Positions 18,385 through 27,940 are shown, counted from the stretch's first letter. The stretch: DNA of 64,000 nucleotides from Bacteroides sp. (GCA_023665805.1 JAMPDJ010000016.1:1-64000); one strand, 5' to 3'. Notes: generated by a model not told the origin, from the sequence alone. Translations and numbers: made by a program.

Positions 18385-18588
18385 TTAAACCCGAATCGGT
18401 CATTAGAACGTCAATTTGTATAAATCAGATGATTTGTATTGCCTTTTCCTCCATTTTGCCCTTCTCTTCGCCGTCTTGCTTCCCGTTTGGTCTCGCCATT
18501 GCTCGCTATGCCTTCGACAAAACGGTTGCAATATGCACGAACATAAAGGCAAAACGGATTGGAAATCTAATGACCGATTCGGGTTAAA
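18385..18588 (-). repeat. MITE-like element, clean copy A
   Basis: 204 bp bounded by ~20-bp terminal inverted repeats: AACCCGAATCGGTCATTAGA at the left and its complement at the right, flanked by TTAA-like bases. It carries no gene. It is nearly identical, in reverse orientation, to copy B at 29347-29551. Size, termini and lack of coding capacity fit a non-autonomous (MITE-type) element; no matching transposase is in the window. Confidence 0.85.
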
Positions 18589-18634
18589 TCCAACAATATC
18601 GGATGGGTATCACAAAAACATCCCCCTCTAAAAG

Positions 18635-18682
18635 TGAAGTGCCCCCAAAAAGTTTTGTGTCTAACTTTTGGGGTGCACTTCA
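18635..18682. repeat. 48-bp palindrome made of two IS3/IS150-type ends
   Basis: Reads TGAAGTGCCCCCAAAAAGTT, a short centre, then the reverse complement of TGAAGTGCACCCCAAAAGTT. The TG-A-TGC-CCCC-AAAAGTTAGACA pattern is typical of IS150-group inverted repeats as I recall them. The two ends face outward with almost nothing between them, so it looks like an internally deleted IS relic. No target duplication is evident. Confidence 0.6.
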
Positions 18683-18796
18683 GTATGACCTTCAGGCGGG
18701 GGCAGTTATACAGCAGCTATTCTTCCATAATCTTCCGAAGTTAGCATATCCTGCTGTGACTCAGACGGCAGCTACTGTAAAATAAGATTCACAGTA

Positions 18797-19492
18797 TTAT
18801 TGTTCAGGCACAATCAAGCGATAGCCCTTGCCATGCACATTATTGATTTCGATGCGTGGGTCGCCTTTCAGATGCTTTCTCAACTTTGTGATATAAACGT
18901 CCATAGAACGGGCGTTGAAGTAGTTGTCATCAATCCAGATGGTTTTCAAGGCCAATTCGCGCTCCAGTATCTGGTTGGTGTGAGCACAGAGCAGGGCCAA
19001 AAGTTCACTTTCCTTAGTGGTAAGCTTTGTCTGCGAGGTCTCCGTGGTAAGCAGCTGACGCTGTGTATCGAAAGTGTAAGAACCCATCTTGTAAACCGTC
19101 TGCGCCTTCTTGGACTTGCCCTTGACACGACGCAGGATGGCCTCCATACGGTATACCAGCTCGTCCATGCTGAAAGGCTTGGTCAGATAGTCGTCCGCAC
19201 CGATCTTGAAACCGTCCAAGATGTCGTTCTTCAAATTCTTGGCCGTAAGGAAGATAATGGGAATCTCCTGATTTACCAGTCGTATTTCCTTTGCCAATGC
19301 GAACCCGTCCATCTTGGGCATCATCACATCGAACAAGCACATATCATAATGCCCCTTCATGAAGGCACGATATCCGGCCTCACCATCGAGATACAGGTCG
19401 GCATCATATCCCTTGGCTTGAAGATACTCTCTCAAAAGCATGCCCAGACTCTCCTCGTCCTCGCAAAGCAGAATTTTCTGTTTCGTCTCCAT
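18797..19492 (-). CDS. rprY: OmpR/PhoB-type response regulator RprY
   Basis: Receiver domain with acid pocket E11-D12, phospho-acceptor D55 (LFDVMMPKMDG), T83 and K105 (DDYLTKPFS), then a winged-helix DNA-binding domain ending in INNVHGKGYRLIVPEQ. The sequence fits RprY of Bacteroides, partner of RprX. The kinase gene lies just upstream on the same strand (168-bp gap). Targets are not visible here. Confidence 0.92.
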   Translation of the reverse strand: METKQKILLCEDEESLGMLLREYLQAKGYDADLYLDGEAGYRAFMKGHYDMCLFDVMMPKMDGFALAKEIRLVNQEIPIIFLTAKNLKNDILDGFKIGADDYLTKPFSMDELVYRMEAILRRVKGKSKKAQTVYKMGSYTFDTQRQLLTTETSQTKLTTKESELLALLCAHTNQILERELALKTIWIDDNYFNARSMDVYITKLRKHLKGDPRIEINNVHGKGYRLIVPEQ

Positions 19493-19660
19493 AGTTGTTG
19501 TTTTTATTGTCCCTTTAACCTTTCACACCACGGCAGGAAGCGGTAATGAAAGAAGATGGAACGGTTGTTGATTGATAGTTATAATTTTATTGGGTAGCAC
19601 CTCCAATATCACGCCCTCCGAGACAGGAGAACAAGAACGGAGGCATGTCCGACAGGCTGA

Positions 19661-21079
19661 TTAGTCGTTGCCCTTATCCACAGGCAGAGTTATGAGGAAC
19701 GATGTTCCTTTGCCCAACTCGCTGGTAGCCTTGATGGATCCATGATGAAGCGTTATCATCTTGTGCACATAGGCCAGTCCCAAGCCAAACCCCTTGACAT
19801 TGTGCGTATTGCCAGAATGCACCCGATAGAATTTTTCAAATATCCGTTTCTGGTCATCCTTAGGGATGCCAATGCCGTTGTCGCTAATCTGTATGCACAA
19901 GTGGCCGTCAGTATTCCATGTGGAGACCTCCAAATGCAAGGACACATCGTCGCGCTTGTATTTTACGGCATTGTCCATCAGATTGAATATAACGTTAGTA
20001 AAGTGCATCTCATCGGCGCAGATATTGGGATTAAGAGCATCCAGCCGCGTGTCTATGCATCCGCCGTTCTGCGCCACCTTGATGTTAAAGGTTTGTATGA
20101 CACTGTCTATTACCTTGTTGGCATCCAATGTCTGGAGCTTCATGGCTATGTTACCCCTATCGTACAGGGACATCTGCAATACCTTCTCCACCTGGAAGCG
20201 CAAGCGTTTGGTTTCCCCGTAAATGACTCCTCCGAGACGCTCGTATGTCTCCTGTGACTTGGGCAACTTTGTGTCCGACAGCATTTGGGCCGCAATGCTG
20301 ATGGTCGATATCGGCGTCTTGAACTCGTGTGTCATGTTGTTGATAAAATCGTTCTTCATCTCCGTCACCTTTTTCTGCCTGACCACCAGATAGACTGTGA
20401 GCAGAAACGTCACGAACAGGAACAGAGTGAACAGCAACGCCAAATATATGGTCTTGGCCACTCGCATGATGTACTTGTTCTGCTCCGGGAAATGAATACA
20501 CACAACCCCCATCTTGGACGAAGTGTCATTGCGGAAAAGGGTCTGTGTAAAGCTGTAATCTTCTCCCTTGGGATCATAGTCGGAACAACGTGCCACCTCC
20601 TTACCCTCGCTATCGAAGATACGATAGTGGAAATTCAAGTCTATGCCATTGGCGGCAAGCGAACGTCTAAGGCTCTGCAGCAACAGATCCCTGTCGATTC
20701 TCTTCTCGAAGTCTATCTCGCTGGAGGCATACAGCACCCGGAATATAACCTCGTCCAACACCTCGCGCCTGTAAATATAGGCATTGCGTATCCTGCGCTG
20801 AAGCGCTCTCATGCCTGATACTGTCACATCTGACGAGTATGGAGAGGAATACAAATCCAAGGAATCCCCGTGGACGCTGACCAACTCGCGCAGATATATC
20901 ATCGTTTCATTGCGCTCCATATCCCTGGAAGTTGCATCCAGAGACCTCAGCACGCCCTCCGTGAACTGCTCACGCCTGACGGCTATCATCGCTTCGGCAT
21001 ACCCGAATTGAAGATAGAGCAGCACCACAAAGCAGATGCCCATCGTCAAACATATAGTCCATATCATCCATCGTTTCAT
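19661..21079 (-). CDS. rprX: Sensor histidine kinase RprX
   Basis: An N-terminal membrane helix (WTICLTMGICFVVLLYLQFGY), a periplasmic domain of about 200 residues, a second membrane segment (LALLFTLFLFVTFLLTVYLVV), then HisKA with MTHEFKTPIS and a HATPase domain (DNAVKYKR, ISDNGIGIP, GFGLGLAYV). The frame extends to 21133, but a -7 box at 21084-21091 lies directly before the ATG at 21079, so the transcript is nearly leaderless and that ATG is the start. Phosphorylates RprY. Confidence 0.92.
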   Translation of the reverse strand: MKRWMIWTICLTMGICFVVLLYLQFGYAEAMIAVRREQFTEGVLRSLDATSRDMERNETMIYLRELVSVHGDSLDLYSSPYSSDVTVSGMRALQRRIRNAYIYRREVLDEVIFRVLYASSEIDFEKRIDRDLLLQSLRRSLAANGIDLNFHYRIFDSEGKEVARCSDYDPKGEDYSFTQTLFRNDTSSKMGVVCIHFPEQNKYIMRVAKTIYLALLFTLFLFVTFLLTVYLVVRQKKVTEMKNDFINNMTHEFKTPISTISIAAQMLSDTKLPKSQETYERLGGVIYGETKRLRFQVEKVLQMSLYDRGNIAMKLQTLDANKVIDSVIQTFNIKVAQNGGCIDTRLDALNPNICADEMHFTNVIFNLMDNAVKYKRDDVSLHLEVSTWNTDGHLCIQISDNGIGIPKDDQKRIFEKFYRVHSGNTHNVKGFGLGLAYVHKMITLHHGSIKATSELGKGTSFLITLPVDKGND

Positions 21080-21083
21080 AATG

Positions 21084-21091
21084 CAAAGGTA
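21084..21091 (-). promoter_or_regulatory. -7 box abutting the rprX start codon
   Basis: TACCTTTG on the minus strand with only 4 bases before the ATG, predicting a leaderless or nearly leaderless mRNA. Confidence 0.6.
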
Positions 21092-21201
21092 ACCAACAGG
21101 TTCATACAATGCAAAAGGGAGAGCGCATAACACCCTCCCTTTTTGCTTTTATTTGGCTTAAGCGAGTTTTTAGTTGCCAAAACGTCAAGTATCCCGCATA
21201 A

Positions 21202-23355
21202 TCATTCGTCGTCACCGCCCTTATACTCGGCAATCAGTTTCTGTTGCACATCACCCGGTACCAATTCATAGCTGGCAAACTTGGTAATGAAGCTGGCACG
21301 ACCACCAGTAAGACTGGACAATGCCGTAGAGTAGCTGGACATTTCCTTCAACGGAGCCTTGCAGGTCAACTTCTCGTAACCGTTCTCGCTGTGCATGCCT
21401 GTAATCATGGCCCGACGTCCCTGAAGGTCACTCATCACATCGCCCATCTTGTCACTGGGCACAAACACTTCCACATCATAGATAGGCTCCAGAATCTTTG
21501 GCCCGGCCTCGCGGAATGCCGCACTGAAAGCATTTCTGCCAGCCAGCATGAACGACAACTCGTTGCTGTCCACAGGATGCATCTTACCATCATATACTAT
21601 AACGCGCACATCACGGGCATAACATCCTGTCAACGGTCCCTGCTCCATGCGCTGCATCACACCCTTCAATATGGCAGGCATAAAACGCGCGTCTATGGAA
21701 CCACCCACGATGCTGTTGACAAACACCAGCTTGCCACCCCATTCCAGTTCCACCGTCTCGGTGCTCTTGGGATTGATGCGGTATTCCTGATTGCCAAACT
21801 TGTAGCTCTCCGGGGCAGGCATACCTTCATAATAAGGCTCAACAATCAAATGCACTTCGCCAAACTGGCCAGCACCGCCAGACTGCTTCTTATGGCGGTA
21901 ATCGGCACGGGCAGCCTTGGTGATGGTCTCACGGTAAGGAATCTTAGGCTCGTCAAATGCTATCTGTATCTTCTCGTTGTTCTCCATACGCCACTTCAAC
22001 GTGCGCAGATGGAACTCGCCCTGTCCATGAACGACAATTTGCTTCAACTCCTTGCTCTGCTCCACCTGCCACGTCGGGTCTTCCTCACGCATACGCTGGA
22101 GCGCGTTCATCATCTTTTCCGTCTCGCTCTCGTTCACGGCACGTATGGCACGAGAATACTTGGGATTCGGATACTTGATAAAGTTGAAACGGTTCTCTGC
22201 CCCCTTTGCATTAAGGGTATTGCCAGTTTTGACATCCTTCAACTTCACGGTACAACCTATGTCGCCAGCCACAAGTTCTTCCACCTTGATGCGGTTGGCG
22301 CCAGCACAACAGAAAAGCTGTGCCATGCGTTCCTTGCTGCCACGGTCTGCATTGGTAAAATCATCGCCTTCATGCACTTTTCCCTGCATCACCTTGAAAT
22401 ACTGCACTTCCCCGATATGCGGTTCCACTGCGGTCTTGAAGAAATACAGGCTGGCCGGAGCATCGGCCACAGGAGCCACCTCCTCGCCACGTGTATTGTG
22501 AACCTTGGGCATCTGATCCACAAAAGGAACCACGTTGCCAAGGAACTCCATCAAACGACGCACTCCCATGCACTTGCCGGCACAAACACAGAATACGGGG
22601 AACATGCCACGTGCGGCCAACCCCTTGCGAATGCCTTCACGCATTTCATCCTCTGTGAGACTATCACTCTCAAAGAACTTCTCCATCAGTCCTTCGTCAT
22701 GCTCGGCAGCGGCCTCCACCAGAGCCTTGTGCATTTCCATGGCCTTGTCCATCTCCTCGGCCGGTATATCCTCGATGACAGGCTCACCGCCGTTGGGACC
22801 CCAGGAGTATTTTTTCATCAGAAGGACATCTATCAATGAATTAAACTCCGGCCCGGTCTGCAAGGGATATTGTACAGGTACCACCTTGGAACCGTATATA
22901 TCGGTCAACTGCTCCAGTATATTGCCGAAGTCCGTGTTCTCGTCGTCCAACTGGTTCACCAGAAAGATAACAGGTTTCTCCAATTTCTCGGTATAACGGA
23001 AATGGTTCTGGGTGCCCACTTCCACACCATTCGCGCCCTTCAGCAACAAGATGGCGGTGTCGGTGACATTCAGAGCCGTGATGGCAGCTCCCACAAAATC
23101 ATCGCTGCCCGGACAATCGATTATGTTCAGTTTCTTGCCATTCCATTCCACATGATACACAGTGCTGAACACACTGTAACCGTATTCCTGCTCCACTGGA
23201 AAATAGTCGCTTACCGTATTCTGCTGGGTGATACGCCCCCTTCTGTTAATGACACCGGCTTCATAAAGCAGGCTCTCGGTGAGGGTTGTCTTGCCACTAC
23301 CATCATTGCCAAGCAGGGCAATGTTCTTGATTTCTTGTGTCTGATAGGTCTTCAT
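21202..23355 (-). CDS. Elongation factor G paralogue (EF-G2 type) with altered GTPase site
   Basis: Full EF-G architecture in 717 residues, but the G domain departs from canonical EF-G: P-loop GNDGSGKTT (16-24) in place of AHIDAGKTT; switch II DCPGSDDF (80-87), with serine at the catalytic-histidine position (84); and NQLD (134-137) in place of NKMD. Domains III-V follow, with domain IV marked by KQSGGAGQFGEVHL. Bacteroides thetaiotaomicron EF-G2, a paralogue reported to sustain translocation without GTP hydrolysis and to matter in gut colonisation, is the closest match I know. It probably acts on ribosomes under nutrient limitation. The canonical fusA must be elsewhere. hemW lies 128 bp upstream. 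Confidence 0.9.
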   Translation of the reverse strand: MKTYQTQEIKNIALLGNDGSGKTTLTESLLYEAGVINRRGRITQQNTVSDYFPVEQEYGYSVFSTVYHVEWNGKKLNIIDCPGSDDFVGAAITALNVTDTAILLLKGANGVEVGTQNHFRYTEKLEKPVIFLVNQLDDENTDFGNILEQLTDIYGSKVVPVQYPLQTGPEFNSLIDVLLMKKYSWGPNGGEPVIEDIPAEEMDKAMEMHKALVEAAAEHDEGLMEKFFESDSLTEDEMREGIRKGLAARGMFPVFCVCAGKCMGVRRLMEFLGNVVPFVDQMPKVHNTRGEEVAPVADAPASLYFFKTAVEPHIGEVQYFKVMQGKVHEGDDFTNADRGSKERMAQLFCCAGANRIKVEELVAGDIGCTVKLKDVKTGNTLNAKGAENRFNFIKYPNPKYSRAIRAVNESETEKMMNALQRMREEDPTWQVEQSKELKQIVVHGQGEFHLRTLKWRMENNEKIQIAFDEPKIPYRETITKAARADYRHKKQSGGAGQFGEVHLIVEPYYEGMPAPESYKFGNQEYRINPKSTETVELEWGGKLVFVNSIVGGSIDARFMPAILKGVMQRMEQGPLTGCYARDVRVIVYDGKMHPVDSNELSFMLAGRNAFSAAFREAGPKILEPIYDVEVFVPSDKMGDVMSDLQGRRAMITGMHSENGYEKLTCKAPLKEMSSYSTALSSLTGGRASFITKFASYELVPGDVQQKLIAEYKGGDDE

Positions 23356-23483
23356 CGCGTATTAGTATTGGTAATTTATACTTGTTGCCGGCTCTCTCCG
23401 GGACAAGAAAGCCCGTCTTTTGGCCGTAACCGGTCGTAAAAATACACTTTTTTGGACAAATATGCGCCGGCACGCATTATGTT

Positions 23484-24587
23484 TTACAACATCAAATCAG
23501 ACATGACATCATTGGAGACAAAGATGCCGGCCTCGGTAAGTCGCAGGATACCACCGTCCAAGACCATACGGCCGGCCTCGATATGCGGCCCGGCCATTTT
23601 CATGGCATAATCGGCATAACGCCGAGGCAAGGCTTGCAATTCCACGCCATCCTTGGTCCTAAGCCCCTTCAGGATCTGTTCCTCGTACCATTCATCCTCT
23701 CCCAATAGTTCCACATCAGGCATCAACCGCCCATTGGCAGAAATGTACCCGTGCAAGTCAGCCGGATTACTGTATCTCCGGCGTACTCCATCGTAACTAT
23801 GAGCCCCCGGCCCCAGCCCCACATACGGTTCATTACGCCAATAGCCGCTATTATGCCTCGCCCTCATTCCAGGCATGGCAAAGTTGCTTATTTCATAATG
23901 TTCCATGCCCGCCAGGGCCGTGGCCTCGCACAAGAACCTATACATCTCCACGGAAAGTTCCTCATCGGCTTCCGCCACCTCTCCCCTTTCCCTCATCCGA
24001 TACAGGGCAGTACCTTCCTCCCACTGCAGCGAATAGGCACTCAGGTGCGGCACATGCATTTCCAGAAGTTCCCTGACATCTTCCGCCCACATCTCCATGG
24101 TTTGTCCGGGAAGACCGTACATGAGGTCCAAACTTAAATTGGTATATCCTGCCTCGCGCAACATGTCCACCGCGGAACGAGCTTGCGAGGCCGTATGGCG
24201 CCTGTTCAGCAATCGCAGCAGTCCGTCATCCAACGTCTGTACCCCCATACTTATGCGGTTCACCGGTGTCTTCCCAAGGCCGTGCAGCCATTCCCGAGTG
24301 ACATCGTCCGGGTTGCATTCCATCGTAACCTCCGCACCGTCCTCAACCGGCACTATATCCCGAAGATGTTCAAAGATGCGTAGCAGCTGAGGCACCGACA
24401 ACTGACTGGGCGTACCGCCACCTATATATAAAGTATCGGCACGTGCGCGAAGCATCTCTGCTGATCGGCAATCCATTTCCTGCAACAAGGCATCCACGAA
24501 CCTCTCCTTCTGATGTCCGGACGTAGAAGAAAAAAAGTCGCAGTACAAACACCGCGACTTACAGAATGGAATGTGTATATATATCAT
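23484..24587 (-). CDS. hemW: Radical SAM protein HemW (heme chaperone-like)
   Basis: Opens MIYIHIPFCKSRCLYCDF with the 4Fe-4S motif C9-x3-C13-x2-C16, then YIGGGTPSQL, MECNPDD, RISMGVQTLD and HNSGYWRNEPYVGLGPGAHS. These separate HemW from true HemN, which has an extra N-terminal cysteine/arginine region; HemW is thought to insert heme into respiratory enzymes. Its ATG overlaps the stop of the DUF4827 gene by 4 bp, showing translational coupling. Confidence 0.92.
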   Translation of the reverse strand: MIYIHIPFCKSRCLYCDFFSSTSGHQKERFVDALLQEMDCRSAEMLRARADTLYIGGGTPSQLSVPQLLRIFEHLRDIVPVEDGAEVTMECNPDDVTREWLHGLGKTPVNRISMGVQTLDDGLLRLLNRRHTASQARSAVDMLREAGYTNLSLDLMYGLPGQTMEMWAEDVRELLEMHVPHLSAYSLQWEEGTALYRMRERGEVAEADEELSVEMYRFLCEATALAGMEHYEISNFAMPGMRARHNSGYWRNEPYVGLGPGAHSYDGVRRRYSNPADLHGYISANGRLMPDVELLGEDEWYEEQILKGLRTKDGVELQALPRRYADYAMKMAGPHIEAGRMVLDGGILRLTEAGIFVSNDVMSDLML

Positions 24588-25270
24588 AGTTCCCGGAACG
24601 TAAGCTCATAGAAGCACGGATAGACCCCCGCTACGGAATGCGAATGGCCCGCGCTGTGAGGCACGATCAGGCGCACCTTGGCTATGCGTGTCTCATCGGT
24701 TTGCGCACCTACACGCAGATACTCCAGAGGTTTCAACCATCCGTCCGGCACATTGGTGTCTCCATAGGTGGCATTCATCAAGCTGCCGGTAGGCACGGTC
24801 AAGTCAAAGCTGCCACTGATGTAGCCGGAATTGTTGGAGATGTTCATATACTCCGGACGGGTGGCATAGCTGGGAATGCGATTTGTCAACTGCAAACTGT
24901 CGCCCATGATGTTGTATTCCCAAAAACGGCAAATCAGTCGTCTGTTCTCACCGTTGCCTATGCGCTTGCCTGCACCTTCGCGCACTATCTGCATGTATAT
25001 GCCGGAATTGGCAAACAGCACAAATTCATTCCTGTCCAGATTTGTAGTGCTGTCCTGCTTCTCAAACTGCTCTTCGGTGATAACATTTATCTTGCCTAAA
25101 TCCAACAGGGTGTCAGCCCCCATCTTCATCACCACATCCCTGTTGAGGAAACTCTTTACCACCTTGCGTTCCTGTTCTTTCTGCTCGCCGTAGGTCTTGT
25201 CCTCGCTACCGCACGAACACAATAGAACACCCACAAGAACAAGAGGCAGAAAACCAAATATTCTTTTCAT
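24584..25270 (-). CDS. DUF4827 lipoprotein
   Basis: A signal peptide with lipobox (VLLCSC) after the ATG at 25270, then a periplasmic domain containing VKSFLNRDVV, FVLFANSGIYMQIVREG and a C-terminal FYELTFREL. This is the DUF4827 pattern (possibly an FKBP-like fold; inferred). 228 residues. A -7 box (25290-25297) precedes the ATG, so the longer frame to 25333 is not used. Operon: DUF4827 then hemW. Function unknown. Confidence 0.82.
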   Translation of the reverse strand: MKRIFGFLPLVLVGVLLCSCGSEDKTYGEQKEQERKVVKSFLNRDVVMKMGADTLLDLGKINVITEEQFEKQDSTTNLDRNEFVLFANSGIYMQIVREGAGKRIGNGENRRLICRFWEYNIMGDSLQLTNRIPSYATRPEYMNISNNSGYISGSFDLTVPTGSLMNATYGDTNVPDGWLKPLEYLRVGAQTDETRIAKVRLIVPHSAGHSHSVAGVYPCFYELTFREL

Positions 25271-25289
25271 AATTACCTTGTTTAGCGCA

Positions 25290-25297
25290 CAAAGATA
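25290..25297 (-). promoter_or_regulatory. -7 box for the DUF4827-hemW operon
   Basis: TATCTTTG on the minus strand, 20 bp before the start codon. Confidence 0.7.
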
Positions 25298-25380
25298 CAA
25301 ATTAAAATCAACATAAGGATGCAAGATACCCAAAAACGCACATCAGCAAGCACATAATCATGCCATATGCGTTTAACGGG

Positions 25381-27657
25381 CTACATTTCCTTCTTGACAA
25401 TGATCACATCATTCGGAGCCGTATCTGTCGTCCATACATTTCCTGCCGCAGGCACTCTGTCCTTGCCATTGTACATCACATATCCGTCACCGAAGGAATT
25501 GTACAACTTCAGCGTAGCACCCTTTTCCGACCTGATAGCCAATGAGTGCAAAGAGCCATCCCTCATTTCAGCATCTACAACGAACGCCCCCATTGCACGC
25601 AAGGACCGGAAACTTACATTCTTCCATTCCGACGGTATGGCAGGAAACACCCTGACGGTTCCGGTATGACTTTGCAGCAGCATCTCATGCATGGCAGCCG
25701 CAAAGGCCATATTACCCTCAAGGGTGAACGGACGATAAGTGAAATTGGACTTGCCGGATGCCGTTTGGTCTCCATTGGCATGGAAACCGTTTTTCAGGCA
25801 GAAGCATTCGGCAAACGTGTGCAACGCCTCAGCCGCACCCTTGCCATCGAAATTCCTTGCTCTCATATTAGCAAACCACGAATATGAGTAGCCACACCAC
25901 CATGCAGGTCCCACATTTGCCAGCCTGTCCAAAGTCGCATCCACTATTTTTGCATCCTTTTCACCATTGGAAACGTCCACCAGTCCCAACGGATGTATGG
26001 CCATGGCATGTGAGAAATGCCTGTGCGAAGACTTATAGGGAAATCCCTTGGCAATAGTAAGCACGTTCTCGTCGTCGACATCAAACTCAGGCAGCTGCCC
26101 CTGCATAAGCTTCCAATGCGCCTCATCATCCGACAAGCCCAAGGCACCGGCCATTTCCGAAGCCGCCCCGAAGGCAAACTTCATCAATGCCAAATCGTAA
26201 TTGGTCGTAGTACCGAACCAGGCGTTTATCGAATTGTCGAACATTTCCGGACTGGAACTCAACGGTAGTTTGCGCACACCGTTCGCATCCAATTCGGAAA
26301 AATTCTCCAGAAAGGTGACTACGTCACGAACGAACGGATAAGCCCTTTCCTTCAGAAACTCGTCATCCATGCTATACTTCCAATGCATATAGAAGTGATG
26401 GGAAAGCCATGCGCTCACCGTGGGAGACATGGAGTATTGTATCCATCCGCCCATAGGCTCACCGCTCAGCGTGCACACTCCGGGTATGTTCATACCCTCG
26501 CACTGATAGTATGTCTTGGTATACTTCTTATACACTTCACGCTGGCTCCACAAGGTATTGAGATAGCCCAAGCCTTCCTCCAAATGATTGCCGGCATACA
26601 CAGGCCAATAGCTCAGTTGCGTGTTCAGGTCGTGGTGATAATCCCCCTTCCATGGTGGCAACTTGCCATTATCGGCAGTCCACACCGCTTGCAGCGAAAT
26701 GGGATAGGAATTTTCTCTGGCTATAGAGCCAAGACGATACATTTCCTGGTCGTATTGTTTCTGCAATATGGTATCTGGCACCGACACAGAGGACGCTCCC
26801 CAATACTTGTCCCAATACGACAAGTGCGAGGCATAATCCTTAGTTATCCCTCCGGAAAGAGCTTCCTTGGTTATGTCGGCTATATCCTCGTCGGCCATGG
26901 AGGAAGACACCCCCCAAACACCGTAAAGCTTATTTCCGTCATAACGCCATCTTACATTCACGTCATAATAGAAACCGCCCCATCCCTTTTGATGGAAACT
27001 TATGCTCCTGTCGCCTTTCGTCACCGTGCCCTGTTCATATCCCAGACGGCGCAAGTCCTGCCCTGCCACCGGACCATCAGCCGCAACTCCGGATGCGGGT
27101 CCATAGTTTGGCGGCACTATGGTAAAGTCTATCGTGTCGGGCAGATTCTCGAACACAAACCATCCTATAGGCTTAGTGGCATGCACGAAGGTCTTCATTT
27201 CCACTCCATTGTTCCACTTTACCAAGCACAACGCATTCTTGATATAGAGACGCACGTCACAAGGTTCCCCCCATTCCTTGACAAAGAACTCCAAGGCCGC
27301 TCCTGGTATCTTGGACGGTGCCGGGGACATGTCATAAGGCCAGTCATATTTTTTCTGGACAGGCAGGTAATCGCCATTCTTCACCTGCTCCAACACCCAC
27401 GAGAACCTGTTGTTACTACCGGAAATGCTATCCACAGGACGCAAGTCCCACAGGTCGGTCCTGTCCAAAGAGAACCGCATCACCGAATCCTTTTGCCAAA
27501 CCAAGGCACCAACGGTGGCATTTCCCAACGGCACGCTCTCGTCCCAGCTTGTAGCCAGCGACGGAAACCTCATGTCATCTGCAGATTCCGACACAGGAAG
27601 AGCGGCAGAACAAGCGAACAAAGAACAAATCAAAATCAGATAAAACAATTTCTTCAT
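25381..27657 (-). CDS. GH95-like glycoside hydrolase lipoprotein (alpha-L-fucosidase/L-galactosidase type)
   Basis: Lipoprotein signal (LILICSLFACS, Cys16), then the GH95 N-terminal domain (TSWDESVPLGNATVGALVW) and an (alpha/alpha)6 barrel. DLNTQLSYWP matches the paired catalytic asparagines of GH95, HRHFSHAMAIHP is conserved, and the C-terminal block reads FTLEGNMAFAAAMHEMLLQS. Canonical fucosidases have DGN there; the EGN variant I associate with a subgroup that includes an alpha-L-galactosidase, so substrate is open. 758 residues. No SusC/D pair or other carbohydrate enzyme is next to it, so it is an orphan. Leader about 115 nt from a clear -7 box. Confidence 0.85.
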   Translation of the reverse strand: MKKLFYLILICSLFACSAALPVSESADDMRFPSLATSWDESVPLGNATVGALVWQKDSVMRFSLDRTDLWDLRPVDSISGSNNRFSWVLEQVKNGDYLPVQKKYDWPYDMSPAPSKIPGAALEFFVKEWGEPCDVRLYIKNALCLVKWNNGVEMKTFVHATKPIGWFVFENLPDTIDFTIVPPNYGPASGVAADGPVAGQDLRRLGYEQGTVTKGDRSISFHQKGWGGFYYDVNVRWRYDGNKLYGVWGVSSSMADEDIADITKEALSGGITKDYASHLSYWDKYWGASSVSVPDTILQKQYDQEMYRLGSIARENSYPISLQAVWTADNGKLPPWKGDYHHDLNTQLSYWPVYAGNHLEEGLGYLNTLWSQREVYKKYTKTYYQCEGMNIPGVCTLSGEPMGGWIQYSMSPTVSAWLSHHFYMHWKYSMDDEFLKERAYPFVRDVVTFLENFSELDANGVRKLPLSSSPEMFDNSINAWFGTTTNYDLALMKFAFGAASEMAGALGLSDDEAHWKLMQGQLPEFDVDDENVLTIAKGFPYKSSHRHFSHAMAIHPLGLVDVSNGEKDAKIVDATLDRLANVGPAWWCGYSYSWFANMRARNFDGKGAAEALHTFAECFCLKNGFHANGDQTASGKSNFTYRPFTLEGNMAFAAAMHEMLLQSHTGTVRVFPAIPSEWKNVSFRSLRAMGAFVVDAEMRDGSLHSLAIRSEKGATLKLYNSFGDGYVMYNGKDRVPAAGNVWTTDTAPNDVIIVKKEM

Positions 27658-27775
27658 CGTGTATTATTGAATAAATATATATATAATATATGTATGGCAT
27701 AGCCCGCAATTGCATGACACATCCAATATGCAGTACTAATACATGTAATCCCACCTGCATAATCACAAGACATGA

Positions 27776-27783
27776 CAAAGATA
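27776..27783 (-). promoter_or_regulatory. -7 box for the GH95-like gene
   Basis: TATCTTTG on the minus strand, followed by a leader of about 115 nt. Confidence 0.65.
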
Positions 27784-27881
27784 AGGAAAATCACTATATA
27801 TACACACATCTTCTTGAAAAATATACTCCGCCACAGTATTGTCATTTATGACAACAAAACACGGCACCGGGCTACAGAAAT

Positions 27882-27928
27882 AAAAAAGTTGCCCCTCAAG
27901 CAAATCAAAAAGACTTAACAAGAGGGGC
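27882..27928 (-). terminator. Terminator of tRNA-His
   Basis: On the minus strand, a 7-bp stem GCCCCTC/GAGGGGC followed by AACTTTTTT. Ends the tRNA transcript before the GH95 promoter. Confidence 0.8.
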
Positions 27929-27940
27929 GGAGGGAGGGAG

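Noticed and set aside
21244..22839. A 531-codon open frame on the plus strand.
   Set aside because: It is antisense to the EF-G2 gene, has a His/Leu-rich composition typical of a shadow frame and matches no family.
26383..27702. A 439-codon open frame on the plus strand.
   Set aside because: Antisense to the GH95-like gene; no start signal or recognisable motif.
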